DNA of 64,000 nt from Medicago truncatula (taxonomy: Eukaryota > Streptophyta > Magnoliopsida > Fabales > Fabaceae): the NCBI RefSeq assembly GCF_003473485.1, contig NC_053042.1, forward strand, positions 1,252,501 to 1,316,500, read 5' to 3'. The notes under the pieces are model-generated. The model worked only from the letters and a program-made list of their open reading frames with translations. It had not been told where the DNA came from and searched no databases. Every line of letters begins with the position of its first letter. The first letter of the stretch is position 1. This document shows positions 35,578 through 48,163 of the stretch, in pieces. Both the position numbers and the translations under genes were made by a program.

Positions 35578-36691
35578 GGTTTGTTTAATTAACATGTTAT
35601 GTGGTTTAGCATAGAAACTCATGATTTTTTTTACCTTTTTGTAATTTTATTATGTAATTCATTTAATGGAATAATGATCCAACAATTTATTTTAAACCTT
35701 TGATATTTGATGTTTTGTTGATGCTGCTATAGTTTTTGAGTGATTGTTGGTTGTGTAATGATATTTTTTATTTAATTTTTGTGAGAGTGTGTTAAGTTAA
35801 TATGATTTGCTAAACAGATAAGGAAATAAAAAAGCTCGTGTTTTCCTTTTTATTCGATAGGTTCCCTCATGTGGAAGATAACATGTAATCATATTTAAAT
35901 TGTGTCCGATATTAAATGTGAATGTATTGTAATACAATGGAATGACTACTATCATTAAATTGTATACGAGCTTTGATTGCATATTTATTTTTTTGATTGC
36001 ATATTTATTTTGTTGATGCAAAAATTTCATGTTGCAAGTCTGTTTGTATTAGATTTTGCATGTAGAAATATCGCTTTTTTACTTTTAAAACACAAATACT
36101 CCATTCAATCTCATATTCAAACACTCTTGGAGCGTTGTCATCTATTACAGTTCTACTCGACTCGAGTAATTAGTCTCTGGAGTGAAGCTACACATAGAGA
36201 ATATTCACAAAAAAAAAAAGGACACACCCCCCTAAGAAAGTTAGATGAGTGCAATTAATTAATGAAAACAATAATTATATATGTTTCATAGTTTGCCCTT
36301 GTCTTGAAAATTTAACATTGGAAATATACTTTCATGGGTATCTCAAAAGTTGGAAAAATAAATCAAAATTTAATTCATGCGTAAATCAGGAAGAGCTACG
36401 TTAATATTGGTGATTGAATTTTGCTTATATTTGAGATCAATAATAGAGCCGACATAGGTGGGAGATTGTTGATGAACATTCAAACCCAAAATCACATTAA
36501 AAGCATATGATTCTGCTGTAACATTCAGAAAAGATATGTCTTTCGCAAATTCAAGCTTTTCTGTATATCTAAAGCTTCTGCAACCTTTGAATCTAGCTAC
36601 TATCTACATATATCCCAATCCAAAGAGAATTACTAATTATAAAGTTAATGTGAATATGTTCAATATAATCAAGTGTTATCATTTGTTGCAG
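35578..36691. other. 3' flank of PRK and start of the duplicated USP segment
   Basis: From about 35790 the sequence matches 38320-38390 plus 41297-41470 (shared GATGCAAAAATTTCATGT and TAGATTTTGCATGTAGA). It is the left part of a tandem duplication. The USP exon 1 found in the other copies is missing here. Confidence 0.6.
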
Positions 36692-38146
36692 GGACAGGAA
36701 TGAATGGAATGGTACTGTTGAGGAGGGTTCACTGGTGTGCAAAAAGCCTAATGAACAAACCAAAGAAATGTTTCGTCTATATCATGACATTTGCAAATCG
36801 AAAGATGTAGGTTTTATTTTCCTTTCTCTTAAAACACAATAAAAAGTAATTGAAAAACCAAAAATGATAATAAAATTATGGAATTATTTTAATTTTAGAA
36901 TCCTCGATATAATTTATTTCTCATCTCTTTTTCATATGTTCCATAGATACACTGCAAGTTCATAGTACTAGAAGATGATGATGTATCCAAAGCTATAATT
37001 GAATATACTAAGAAATCATTAATTGGGATTTTGGCTTTAGACCCCTCAAAAAATGGAGGTACTTTGCTCAGGTTTGGATTTAGACCACGGTTTTTTTATT
37101 TTAACCATGTTTTATCGTTGCCTAAACTAAAAAAAATAAAAATAAAGCTATATATATATATATATATGTTGGGTATAATGTACATGGTAATTCATTTACT
37201 AAGTTATGTTTTTGGCATCTTAACCAGAAGAGATATTACAACAAGTCGGGCACCAGATTTTTGTACGGTATATGTTCTTTTTAAAGGAAAAATTCAATCC
37301 GTGAGACCTGCTGCTAATAGAGCTCTTCCTCCATGTAAGACAATCTATGAAGAGGAAACTATCATAAGTGATCTTTTCGAAGAAGAAGAAGAAGAAGAAA
37401 CTATCATAGGTGATTTCATTTTCTTATATTATTTGTTTCTAGTAATATCATATATATAAAAAATTTATCTTGTGAAATCTATTTTCGTTCTTCTATTTTT
37501 CTTCTTATTTTCTTTATGAATAACTTGGTCTAAAATTACATTCTTGCAAACAATGTACTCATTTTCTATATTGTTTAGTTCTTTAGGTCTATATTGGTAT
37601 TACTATAATTTAGATAATGAATTTGCTTCTTCAAAAAAAAATAAAAATTAGATAATGAATTTATTTTTGGCAAACTCAGATGATATTACACAGTCACGAC
37701 ATGAGATCTTCAACCAGATTGCCCTCCAAATTAATGACCTGACTCACAAGTACAATGACTCCATGGAGAGCTTTGATCACTCCTCTTTTGACCTTAAGAG
37801 GTTGAGTGAGCTTCAAGAAAAGAAGTCTACATTTCAGGATTTTCACATCCTTGTTCTTGAGGCGGAGATGCAAGCAACTCTAAGGAAAAGGGAAATAGGA
37901 GATCGTATGAAGGCCCTTACTTCTCAGTTGGAGATCATCAGAAAGGAAATGGAAGAGCTAACATCTGAATCAACTCAATTGACCACCCAACTTACCACCT
38001 TATCGGACCAACGCCTCAAATTACATGCAGATACCGATTCTCTTGATAACGAACTAGTGACACTACTCTCGCAGAATGTTGGTTTGAAGAAGGATCTGAG
38101 AAGTGGCATTGAAGGGTCAACTTATTGGAAAAGTGGAAGATCATAA
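36692..38146 (+). pseudogene. USP-domain/coiled-coil gene fragment, copy 1
   Basis: Damaged relative of the 48164 gene. Recognisable exons: exon 2 at 36692 to about 36808 with a 5-bp insertion that shifts frame relative to the intact gene; exon 3 ending at the CTCAG/GTTTGG donor near 37071 (IHCKFIVLEDDDVSKAI); exon 4 from about 37228 (RAPDFCTVYVLFKGKIQS). Exon 4 continues into an acidic run (FEEEEEEETII). A separate open region 37655-38146 encodes a coiled coil (SRHEIFNQIALQINDLTHKY, EMQATLRKREIGDRMKAL) unrelated to the kinase gene. No exon 1, no kinase domain. Probably non-functional, although the coiled-coil frame is clean. Confidence 0.65.
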
Positions 38147-38392
38147 TGAGTTTTTGGTAGGAATTTAGGACGAGAAAATATTTGAGAGAAGGAAAAATTT
38201 CTATTGCTTAAGAGAATACCTTGATTTCTTATTTGCTACATTTTCTTGATTTTACTTTCTTGTCATGTTTTACAAATAGTAAGTTATCGTTTATGTATAA
38301 GCTCAGAGCACTCGTTAACAAGACCATAATTTAATTTTCTAAAAGGATTAGGAAATACAAAAGCATTTTTTTTATCCAGTAGGTTTCCTTAT

Positions 38393-41316
38393 TTTATTTT
38401 TTTTTATGAAGAGGAAATTAAAAGACAAGAAAACTAAACTAGCCAATCTGCTGCATAAATACCCCAGAGGTATCCGCAAGCATGATGATATCCAATTGAG
38501 ATGGAGGAGAAGTCCACATCTTCAAGGAGTCAGTATTAGTTGCACCAAATTTAGCCAACCAGTCAGCACATTCGTTCCCTTCTCTCAAAGTATGACTAAA
38601 TGAGACCACCCATGGAAGAGAAGAAAGCTTCCTAATGAAAGAAAGCAAAGATGCATGAGGATGAAAATCCTTTTGTTTAGTATCAAGAATAAGATCCAAA
38701 GCTACTTGAGAGTCAGATTCCATGATGATAGACCTATAACCAAGATCCCACGCCAACTGAAGACCCTTCCAAATAGCTGAAAGTTCAGCAAACAAATTAG
38801 TAGCTCTTCCACAAGATCCGGAAAAACCATGAGTCCAATTCCCCCTATTGTTTCTCAAAAGACCTCCAAAACCTGCATTACCAGGATTACCAAAAGAAGA
38901 TCCGTCCACATTGATTTTAATAAAGTCTTCCGGTGGAGGATTCCAACGCACCTGGCGGATCACATGGCATTTATTTGTTGGGCCAAGAGCATGAACCATG
39001 GAAGAATGGTAGGATATTATGTTATTTACCGACTCCCAAGTAGCTTTCCTAACATTTTGAAAAATCTCTTCATTTCTATTCCTCCAAATTTCATAGCATG
39101 CTACTATGAACCTAGTACCTGTCTCTCTAACAGCATGACGTTTGAACCAAAGCTGACAATCTTGCATGTAGAAGTCGTTAGGATAAGTAGGACTAAGGTG
39201 CCTCCAAATTTTCTTTGCCATAGGACAGTCACGAAGAGTATGTATATCACTTTCAACAAATGCACCACATCTTTGACAAGATGTATCAGAGGTAAGATGT
39301 CGTGAACCACGAAAGGCATTGATAGGGAGGCTAGCATGCATCACCAGCCAACAAAAATGTCTTAGATTTTCAGAAACTTGAAGCCTCCAGATCCAACTCC
39401 AACAATTAACTAGCTCTACTTGTTGAGTTAGATTATGATCAAACCACCTATATCCATAACTAGCTGAGTATTGACCATTTGGAGAAGCACTTCAAATGAG
39501 TTTATCTTCGGTGTCATGATCAATGGTAATGCTACGAATGCAATTTTGGTAAAAAGGTGGAAGTTGAGTGTAAATTTTGTTGAAGTTCCAATCCCCATTT
39601 TCAAACAAATCACAAAGACGAAGGTTTGTGTCACTAATATGAACATAAGGCACAACATTACAAAGATAAACATTATCTAACCATTTATCATACCATATGG
39701 ATACATTACCTCTTCCAACTCTGCAAACGAAACCTGGCCCCAAGATTTCCACTGCTTTCACAATAGCACGCCAAATGCAAGAATCACCAAGCTTAAAAGG
39801 AGTATGCATAATATGAGTGTTAGACAAGTATTTGTGCCTCAACATCTGAACCCAAAGCTTTTCTGGTTGGTGTAAAATATCCCATATATGTTTGCCGAGA
39901 AGAGAAATGTTCGAGTTCCTAGCTGTACGAATGCCTAAACCCCCACAAGATTTTGGCATAGTTAGGTTCTTCCAATTCACCCAATGACAATAATTCTTCC
40001 CCCATATAAATGAACGAACAGTAGCATCTATATTTTCACAAATACCAGAAGGAAGCCAAAGGTTCTGCATAGTATAAATAGGCATAGCAGTCACAACACT
40101 TTTGGCCAAGGTAATCCGTCCTGGTCTACTTAGTAAATTCATTTTCCAACCCGCCAACCTGCCATTAATCTTGTCTAGGATAAAATTGAAATCAGAATTC
40201 TTAATTCTACCTGACAACATGGGGAATCCAAGGTACTTACCCAGATGAGAGGTATGGTTGAACTGAAGAAGAGATTCAAATTTGTGTTGCTTATGTCGAG
40301 AAACATTTGAAGATGACATAAACTTTAACTTTTGAATATTAATTTTCAAACCAGAAGCAAAACAAAATTTTTGCAATACATTTCTAACCACTTTAACTTG
40401 TGAGCTTTTGGCTTCAGTGAAAAGAAGACAATCATCAGCAAATAAAAGGTGAGAAAAGCTTGGTCCATGACGAGAAATCTTTATCGGCCTCCAAGTGTTG
40501 TTAGTAACTTGGTTTTGTATCATTAGAGATAATTTCTCCATGCAAAGAACAAATAAATAAGGTGATAGTGGATCTCCTTGTCGTAAACCCCTCTTTGGTT
40601 TGAAACTATCAAGTTTTTCACCATTCCACTTAAGAGAAAGGGAAGAAGATGTAATACAACTCATGATCAAATTAATAATGAGAGAAGGAAACCCAAATTC
40701 AGAAAAAGTTAACCTAAGAAAATCCCAATCTACCCTATCATACGCCTTCTCAAAGTCCACCTTAAATAGTAGAAGACCTTTCTTACCTTTTTTCTTGTGC
40801 ATGCAATGAACAATTTCTTGAGCAATAATGGCGTTATCAGAAGTACCTCTATTTGGAATAAAAGAGCTTTGAAGAGGGCCAATAAAATCAATAATACGCC
40901 TAACTAGTACTTTGGAAATAGTCTTCAAAAGCACATTGCATAAGCTGATAGGACGAAAATCTGTGAAACTTTGGGGGATATCAATTTTTGGAATAGGAAC
41001 AATCAAGGTCTCTGCAATAGTAGGATCAATGATACCATAGGCAAAAGCATCATACACCATTTTCCACACATCATCCCCAACAATATGCCAATAAGTTTTG
41101 AAAAAAATAGGTTGAAAACCATCTGGACCCGGGGCTTTGTAAGAGTGCATTGAGAAAATAGCATCTTTGACCTCTTCCTTAGTGACAGGTAGGAGAAGTT
41201 GGTCATGTAAGTTAATGCCGATGGATGGAATATTCTCCAACTTTAGACTGTGGGGATTACAAGGGTCATTCGATTGGAATAGATGCATAAAAAATTTTGT
41301 GGAGATAATATGCAAT
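38393..41316 (-). mobile_element. L1-type LINE, nearly intact RT-RNase H frame
   Basis: Minus strand, 5'-truncated at about 41316, with A-rich 3' end near 38393-38406. One continuous frame of 959 codons is broken only by a TGA at 39492-39494. Reverse transcriptase motifs: APGPDGFQPIFFK, FRPISLCNVLLK, VDFEKAYDRVDWDFL, RGLRQGDPLSPYLF and the catalytic LLFADDCLLF. Then a zf-RVT region (CQRCGAFVESDIHTLRDCP) and an RNase H domain (INVDGSSFGNPGNAGFGG, ELSAIWKGLQLA, MESDSQVALDL, REGNECADWLA) with its acidic residues. Endonuclease and ORF1 are missing. It sits inside the left part of the second USP-segment copy. Confidence 0.93.
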
Positions 41317-41825
41317 TATATTCAAGTTGTGTCCGAATTTAAATGTGAATGTCCCGTATTCAAGTTGAGAAGATGTTTATTTTTGTTGATGCAAAAATTT
41401 CATGTCGCATGTCCATTTCTATTAGATTTTGCATGTAGATTACATCTCAAATATCACTTTAAAAAACAATAACTAAATTTTGTACGTTTTCTAGAGAGAC
41501 ATGGTCAAAACAACCCACAAAATTTGTTCATACATTTATCTTGAAAGAGAACTAAGAGAAGACAAAATGTGTGGTTGTTACCGTGAAAAGCTAGAGAGGT
41601 TTTTTTTTTTTTTTTGAGTAAAGCTAGAGAGCTAGTTCAAAGGAAAAAAAAATAGAAAAAAGAAAGAGAAAATTACTCAAATTAAAAGTGCTTAATCTTA
41701 ACAGAATTTGCTTTCTGCTGGAATTCTAGGTTTGGTTTCTTTACATTGAAAGAGCACTAAAAACTTCATTGGAAAGGAATTGCTAGAGGGTTTTGTTTTA
41801 AAAGAAAATTAAGGAATTGAGAAGA

Positions 41826-44037
41826 ATGTCGATGCAAAAATATCAAAGGGAGAAGAAGGATAGAGTGAATGGAAAATATGGAATAGTGGCAGTGGCCATA
41901 AATACAAAAAAAAGGGAGCCAAAATGCAGTCAAATGGGTTGTTGAAAAGCTTCTAACAAGTGGTGAAACTATAGTTCTCATCCATGTTAAGGTTAAGCAA
42001 GCTGCACCATCTTCTATTTCAACCACAAGTGAGTGAGTGCTATATCTATTTACACTTCTTTTATACTCTTAGTGCCATGTGATGTGAAACTTGCAAATTG
42101 CAATAGTACGGATACCGGACACGACACGAACACGGACACGCCGACACAGCTAATAATTTGAGAAAATCACATAATTCAATATAATTAAGTGTTATCATTT
42201 CAATCCAAAGAGAATACTGATTATAAAGTTAATGTGAATATATTCAATATAATTAAGTGTTGTCATCTATAATTATTATATGATAATCACATTTGTTGCA
42301 GGGGCAGGGAGGAATGGTACTGTTAAGGAGTATTCACTGGTGAAAAAGCCTGATGAACAAACCAAAGAAATGTTTCATCTATATCATAGCTTTTGTAAAT
42401 CCAATGATGTAAGTTTTATTTCCTTTTCCTTGAATCACAATAAAAAGTAATAGAAAAAACAAAATGATAATGTTTACACAATAATTTTAATACTTATAAA
42501 TCAACAACCAGGGTTTTGGTTTTAGGTCCTTCAAATACTGGGAATTTTTTGTTCAGGTATGGATCAAACCATTGCTTAAGATTTCGACCACTGTTTTTGT
42601 GTTTTTAACGACATTTTTGTCGTTAGACTCAACAAAAATTAAAAAATTTAGTGCTAGTAATTGTCAATTGTAAAATATGTTGTTATTAGTTTTGGAAATT
42701 CACAAATTGTAAAACTTTGTAGACTGGCTGATTCAGTAGCAATAAGGACACCAGATTTTTGTACAGTATTTTGTATTTCTAAAGAAAAAGTTCGATTTGC
42801 GAGAAGTGCTACTAGAGGTCCTCCTCCGTGTAGGACTATCTATGAAGAGGAAACTATCGTAGGTGATCTTTTCAAAGAAGAAAAAGAAGCAGAAGAAGGA
42901 GAAGAAGAAACTATTATAGGTGATTTCATTTTCTTTTATTGCTTGTTTCTAGTAATATCATATATAATTTTTTATCTCGTGAAATCTATTTTCGTTCTTC
43001 TATTCTTCTTCTTATCTTCTTTATGAATAACTTGATCTAAAATTACATTCTTATATACTTTCTTTCATTAATTGTTCAAATTCAAGCTCCCCTTGCAAAC
43101 AATGTACTCATATTCTATATTGTTTAGTTCTTTAGGTCTATTGATCATTGCTATAATTTAGATAATGAATTTATTTTTATTTCTGTAATGTTTATATATA
43201 AGATTTCATGACTTTTAACCTATTAACATTGTGAGTCATGATGTTGCAGATGGTTTAATGCAAACGCCTTTTGCATCAGAATCAATACTCCCATCAGAAC
43301 TGCCTTCATCTACAACGAAACCACAAACTGTTCATCTACACGCCAATATCATAGACGAGAACTCGAGTAACTCTCAAGTAATTCTTATTGTAATATTATT
43401 TTTAAAATGCTCATATTGTTTTGCTATATTATATTTGAACCCATTTTTTTTATTATGCATAACATGAAGGATTTGAGGCAAAGTCGATGCTTCTCCTCGC
43501 CCATTACAGATGACTTGGAGCAAGTCGATCCGGCATTGATGGGGGAGATTCTAACAAATAGAATCTTTGAGGACATCTTTGTTCAATTTGGCCAACTCAG
43601 TTGATGTTCCTCAGTCACGACGTGAGATCTTCAACCAGATTGCTCTTCAAATCAATGACTTGAACCACAAGTACAACAACTCCAAGGAGATCTATGATCA
43701 TTCCTCTTTTGACCTCAAGAGGTTGAAAGAACTTCAAGAAAAGAGATTTGTATTTCAAGCTTTTCACCTCCTTGCACTTGAGGCGGAGATGCAGGCTACT
43801 TTAAGACAACAGGAGATAGCAGATCGTATGACTGCCCTTACTACACAACAGGAGATTATAAAAAAGGAAATGGAAGAGTTGACATCTGAATCGACTAAAC
43901 TAAGAAGCCAACTGACCACCTTATCTGACCAATGCCTTAAGTTATATGCGGAGACCACTTCCCTTGACAATGAACTAGTGGTACTGCTCTTGCAGAAGGT
44001 TGATTTGAAGAAGGGTCTGAGAAGTGGTATGGAATAA
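41826..44037 (+). pseudogene. USP-domain/coiled-coil gene fragment, copy 2
   Basis: Exon 1 begins at ATG 41826 and matches the intact gene (GIVAVAI), but one extra base in an A tract (about 41903) shifts the frame. Exon 2 (42302 to about 42408) is in frame (NGTVKEYSLVKKPDEQTKEM). Exon 3 is reduced to a trace near 42510-42555. Exon 4 (from about 42720, RTPDFCTVFCISKEKVRF) runs into EEETII as in copy 1. Further open pieces at about 43250-43380 and 43460-43604 (FSSPITDDLEQVDPALMGEI) precede the coiled-coil frame ending at 44037 (SRREIFNQIALQINDLNHKY). The kinase half is missing. Origin of the coiled-coil part unknown. Confidence 0.65.
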
Positions 44038-45480
44038 CAAGCATTACGGTATGAAATCATATGAAATCCCCCCGATTCATTGTTTGTATTCGGTAACTAG
44101 GTTTCAAGTACTCTCATAAATACTATGACTTGTTTCCATTTCATTTGTAGTTTGAAAAATCAAGGAATGCTTGGATGATCAAAGAAAACGAAATATGACC
44201 ACGAAGTAATTTGCTCAGCAAGGCACCAATTCTCTTAGCGAATAAAGTAAGAGAGTTGAAGGTGATTTTGAAGAGCAAATTTTCTAAGTGAGCTTCCACT
44301 TTGGTTAGAGATTTTAAGCGACATTAGCGACCTCAAGTATGAGCTGGAAACTACTTCACTCTAAAGAAACCTCAATTGGTTAAGCGAGCCTGCGTTCGCT
44401 TAATGAACCTCCACTTTCTGCCACATAAAAAAGGCAGTTTAGATTCATTTTGAAAGCATTCTTTTCACAATTAAAAGCAAGGAAACACAGAGAGAGCTAT
44501 AGGAGCAGAGGAAACAAGGTGGAAGCAATCAAGACATCGATCATTAATCATTTGATCCTATTTCGTCTTTTCTTTATCTCATTGTAAAAGCTACCATGAG
44601 TTTGTGTAGCAAATTTCCTTTTATGTTGGGATTAAGTGTAGTGAACTACGATTTTGATGTAAAGTCTTGATCTACGCGGTTATATATGCTATCGATGAGT
44701 TATTATGTTCTTAATGCATCCTCGACATTGAACTCCAAAATTGATTATTTGATTTAGAAAGTGCTTGAAAAAGACTTTTTTTTTTATCTAAATGATATGG
44801 AATAATTTCACCTATAGATGCTAGTTGCTAGACATAGATCTATATTTATATTCACAAACCACTGTCGAAACTTACTGTCTGTTTGGCTTGGCTTAATTTT
44901 AAGATTATGAGAAATAACTTATTAAAAAAAATAAGCTTTTATGTTAATTCATGATTCTCACTTATGGAAATTGTTTCATAAACTACCTTGACAAAATTAT
45001 GAATAATACATAAAATCTTATCTGTTTGTATAAGTTGTTTTGCATAAGCTCAAAAATAAGTCAATTCAAACAGACCCTTGATACTATTGTATCGATTAAT
45101 TGAGTGAGACGTCACAAGTTGATAGGTAAAATAGATCTCGTGTCGATTGTCAGACACAAAAGTGTATGATGAGAGATCGGTGAAAATATAATTAAAACAC
45201 TAAAAATATATAATCAATTAGAGAATACATTAGAGGAGTAGTTAATGAAATCTAATCTCAACACATCTTTTTAATATATGAAGTTTCCTTATATTTATCG
45301 CGTTTAGTTTATATTACAACAAACTTTTCAAAATCCTAACTTAGAATCATAAAAGTAGAGGAGTGGTTGAAATATTCACATGTCTCTATGGATACGATAA
45401 AAAAATATTTTGATTCCAAAAGGAAACCATCAAATATCCGCCATTAAACCATTCGTAGTAGATGTCATACTAACCACTCA
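44038..45480. other. Spacer without a gene
   Basis: Contains one MITE (44876-45076); the rest is non-coding. Around 44200-44420 the words TTAGCGA / TTCGCTTA recur, suggesting old retroelement DNA, unproven. Confidence 0.4.
44876..45076. mobile_element. MITE with GTCTGTTTGG ends
   Basis: Left end TGTCTGTTTGGCTTGGCTT and right end AATTCAAACAGACCC are inverse over GTCTGTTTG. The interior has AATAAGCTTTTAT and TTGTTTTGCATAAGCTCAAA. Confidence 0.65.
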
Positions 45481-45851
45481 AAAATGAACCAATAATCTCA
45501 TCCTCAAGTGCGAGTCTCCTACATCATATACTTCATCCAAATGTCATGATACCACTCACACTTAACTCCCAAGCCAAGCCAGACTCTGATACCACTTGTT
45601 AGGGAGTCAGTGGAATGTCAAAAGGAACAACAGATCAATTCTCTAGGACTATTAGAGATGGAGACATCACATCTTCATCCAAAACCTTACATCATTGGAA
45701 AATGGGTCAGTCTCTTAAATATCAAACACTTAATCGATTCATAGTCGATATGAGACTAACCACTCCCACTTAACCCAACCATCTCTTGATGTGTGAGTCT
45801 TCCATATCTTATACTTGATCCAAAGGCGAGGATCCCGCTCCCTCATCTAGT
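45481..45851 (-). mobile_element. LTR retrotransposon fragment with primer-binding-like site
   Basis: CTCTGATACCA at 45584-45594 is, on the minus strand, TGGTATCAGAG, the initiator tRNA-Met primer-binding word of plant retroelements, followed outward by ACTTGTTAGGG as at an LTR edge. Similar words (GATACCACTTGTTGAGG) reappear at 47410-47430 beyond the CACTA insertion. Heavily degraded. Confidence 0.45.
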
Positions 45852-45854
45852 TGA

Positions 45855-47353
45855 CACTACTAGAATAACCCTTAATTGTAGCCAAATTTCAAAAGACTTG
45901 TAGCCGAAAAAAGACCCTCACAAATTACTAGTAAAAAAATCTCTTACAAATATTGAACTTTAACTCGGTTGTTATTTGTGGCCGAAAACCCCCTCACAAA
46001 TAGCAAATTAATTGTGGCAAACTTTTCAAATTATGAGGGCCAAATCATCCACAAATATACAACAAATTTGGTATTTGTTGTATTTATGAGTCAAATCAAT
46101 CACACACAAAAAAAAATTAGGATTAGACCCGTCACAAAATTTATGGCATTTGTGAGGACCAAATCCGTCACAAATATATATTTATTTTTAATCTAGGTTT
46201 ACGTTTGTGAGGGACTAATCCACCAAAAATATTAATTGATTTTTTTATTCCAGTTATGAGGGATCAGACGGTCACAAAGTTTAAACGATTTTTTTATGGG
46301 AAATATTAATTAATGCCTCCGTGGCACTAGTTAAGGAGATTAATATGGAAATTTTACATTGGAAAGTGAAGAAAAGTGGAATGTTCCACTTTAGAAAAGT
46401 CAAAAAGTTGTTGTCTTTAATAAAAAAAATTATATTTCTAACTTTCTTAACTAGTGCCTCGGAGGCACCGGTTAACACAACCCTTTTTTTATTTAGGTTG
46501 ACGTTTGTGGCCGACTAGGCCGCCACAAGGTTTGAACAAAAACCTCATTTTCCATAAATATCACTCTCGCATTATCTCATTTCTCACTTCTTTGTTTTCT
46601 CTACATTCTCTCTAAATTTTCTATATACTTTCGCTTTAAAAGAGTAGTGATATTTGAACATCCAAAACATCTAAAGAGGAAAAATATAGTATTATAAAAA
46701 GAACAGTATGAAAATAAAATGTTTAATATTTTAGAATTGATACTTTAAAACAACCGTATAAAAATACATCTAAAAATACAACATGTAGTACTATTTTTCA
46801 ACTTAATTGTTTATGGTATACTAGGTGGCCACAAAAGTCATCTCTTTTTTCGTAGGAATATTGTTTGTGACGGACTGGGCGGCCACAAATCTGTGGCAGC
46901 CTAGTCTGCCACAAATTTGAGGCAAACTGATCTCTCATAACTTGAATAAAAAATATGATCCATTTTCTGATTTAGACAAAGTAAGACATTTATGGTTAGG
47001 GGTGTACACGGGTTGGGTTGAGTAGAGGTTGACAAAACTTGTTATCCAACCCGTTCAACTTTGAATGGGCCGAGTTTGTTACCAAACCACATTTTCACTA
47101 TCAAATCTGAATCTAATCAACCTGGTTGTGAACAGGTTGGATCGGGTAGGGTTCACGGATTATGTGTCTAAAATAAAAAATATAATTTTGATAAAACACC
47201 TATTTGTAGCTGACTAAGCAGCGGCCACAATGTTTGTGATGAATATGTGAGGAATTTTGGCACTCACAAGTCATCCACAAATCTAGATTTTATTGCTGCA
47301 TTACATCATTTGTGAGAGCTTTTGACCCCTAAGAAAGTTTTTTTCTTGTAGTG
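45855..47353. mobile_element. Non-autonomous CACTA element, 1.5 kb
   Basis: Starts CACTACTAGAATAACCC and ends TTTTTTTCTTGTAGTG (inverse CACTACAAGAAAAAAA), with 3-bp duplication TGA on both sides (45852-45854, 47354-47356). Subterminal motifs of the type TTTGTGAGGG, GTGGCCGACTA and GCCACAAA recur on both strands, as in En/Spm elements. No transposase. Confidence 0.88.
46314..46467. mobile_element. MITE nested in the CACTA element
   Basis: A 22-bp inverted repeat: TGCCTCCGTGGCACTAGTTA at the left and TAACTAGTGCCTCGGAGGCA at the right, one mismatch. The interior also folds back (AAGTGGAATGTTCCACTT). Length 154 bp. Confidence 0.8.
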
Positions 47354-47356
47354 TGA

Positions 47357-48163
47357 ATCACACTCTAATAAATGATACCACTTTCCCTCAAAATAAATAA
47401 ATAAATGATACCACTTGTTGAGGATTCTAGGCTAGCGTATCAAGTCATGAAATCATAATCATCCAAACTATTTTAATTGGATGGTTAGTATTTAATACTC
47501 TCACAATAACACCGACTCTTAGTTGATATATTCCCCTATATATATCACAATAATGCATTCTTGCGTCAAAAATATATATATAATGCATTCATAAATAAAT
47601 GAATGCACAATGAATTAATATGGTTTCTACCTAGTACTTTAGAAAGTGTACATGTTCGTTTTCCCTAGATTGCTATATTTGTTTTTTAGAAAGACATAGT
47701 CAAAGGTAATCCGCAAAATTTGGTCATTCTCTCACAATGTAAGAGAATTGAGAGAAACCAAAATCTGTGTTATTGTTACATCCGTGAAAAGCTCAAGCTA
47801 TATAAAAGGAACCTAAAAGAAACAAAGACCAAAGTAGACAAATTAAATGTCGTTAAAGTTAAAAGGATTAATTATTTGTTATTCTTTTTGTTTGTTCAAT
47901 GTTTCAAACACCAAAAGAAACAAGTAACAAAGTACACAATCATTGAAGTCCTTTTGTCTCTCAATATTTAAAGAGGGACAGAAGAAATATTCATACGAAT
48001 AAAATTTGTCATGCATGTATTGCTCTTGAAAAGAGCCACGTAAATTTAGTGAATTAATGATATTGCACAATAAACCCAAGAAGTGTAACAATAAGAGAAA
48101 AGAAAAAGAAATAGACCCTTTGGAGGTCTCATTCTTTTATAGAGAATTAAAGAAGTGAGAGGA
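47357..48163. other. Upstream region of the USP-kinase gene
   Basis: 47640-47740 resembles 41460-41530 upstream of copy 2 (AGAGACATGGTCAAA against AAAGACATAGTCAAA), so the promoter was part of the duplicated segment. Contains a likely 5' UTR. Confidence 0.45.
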
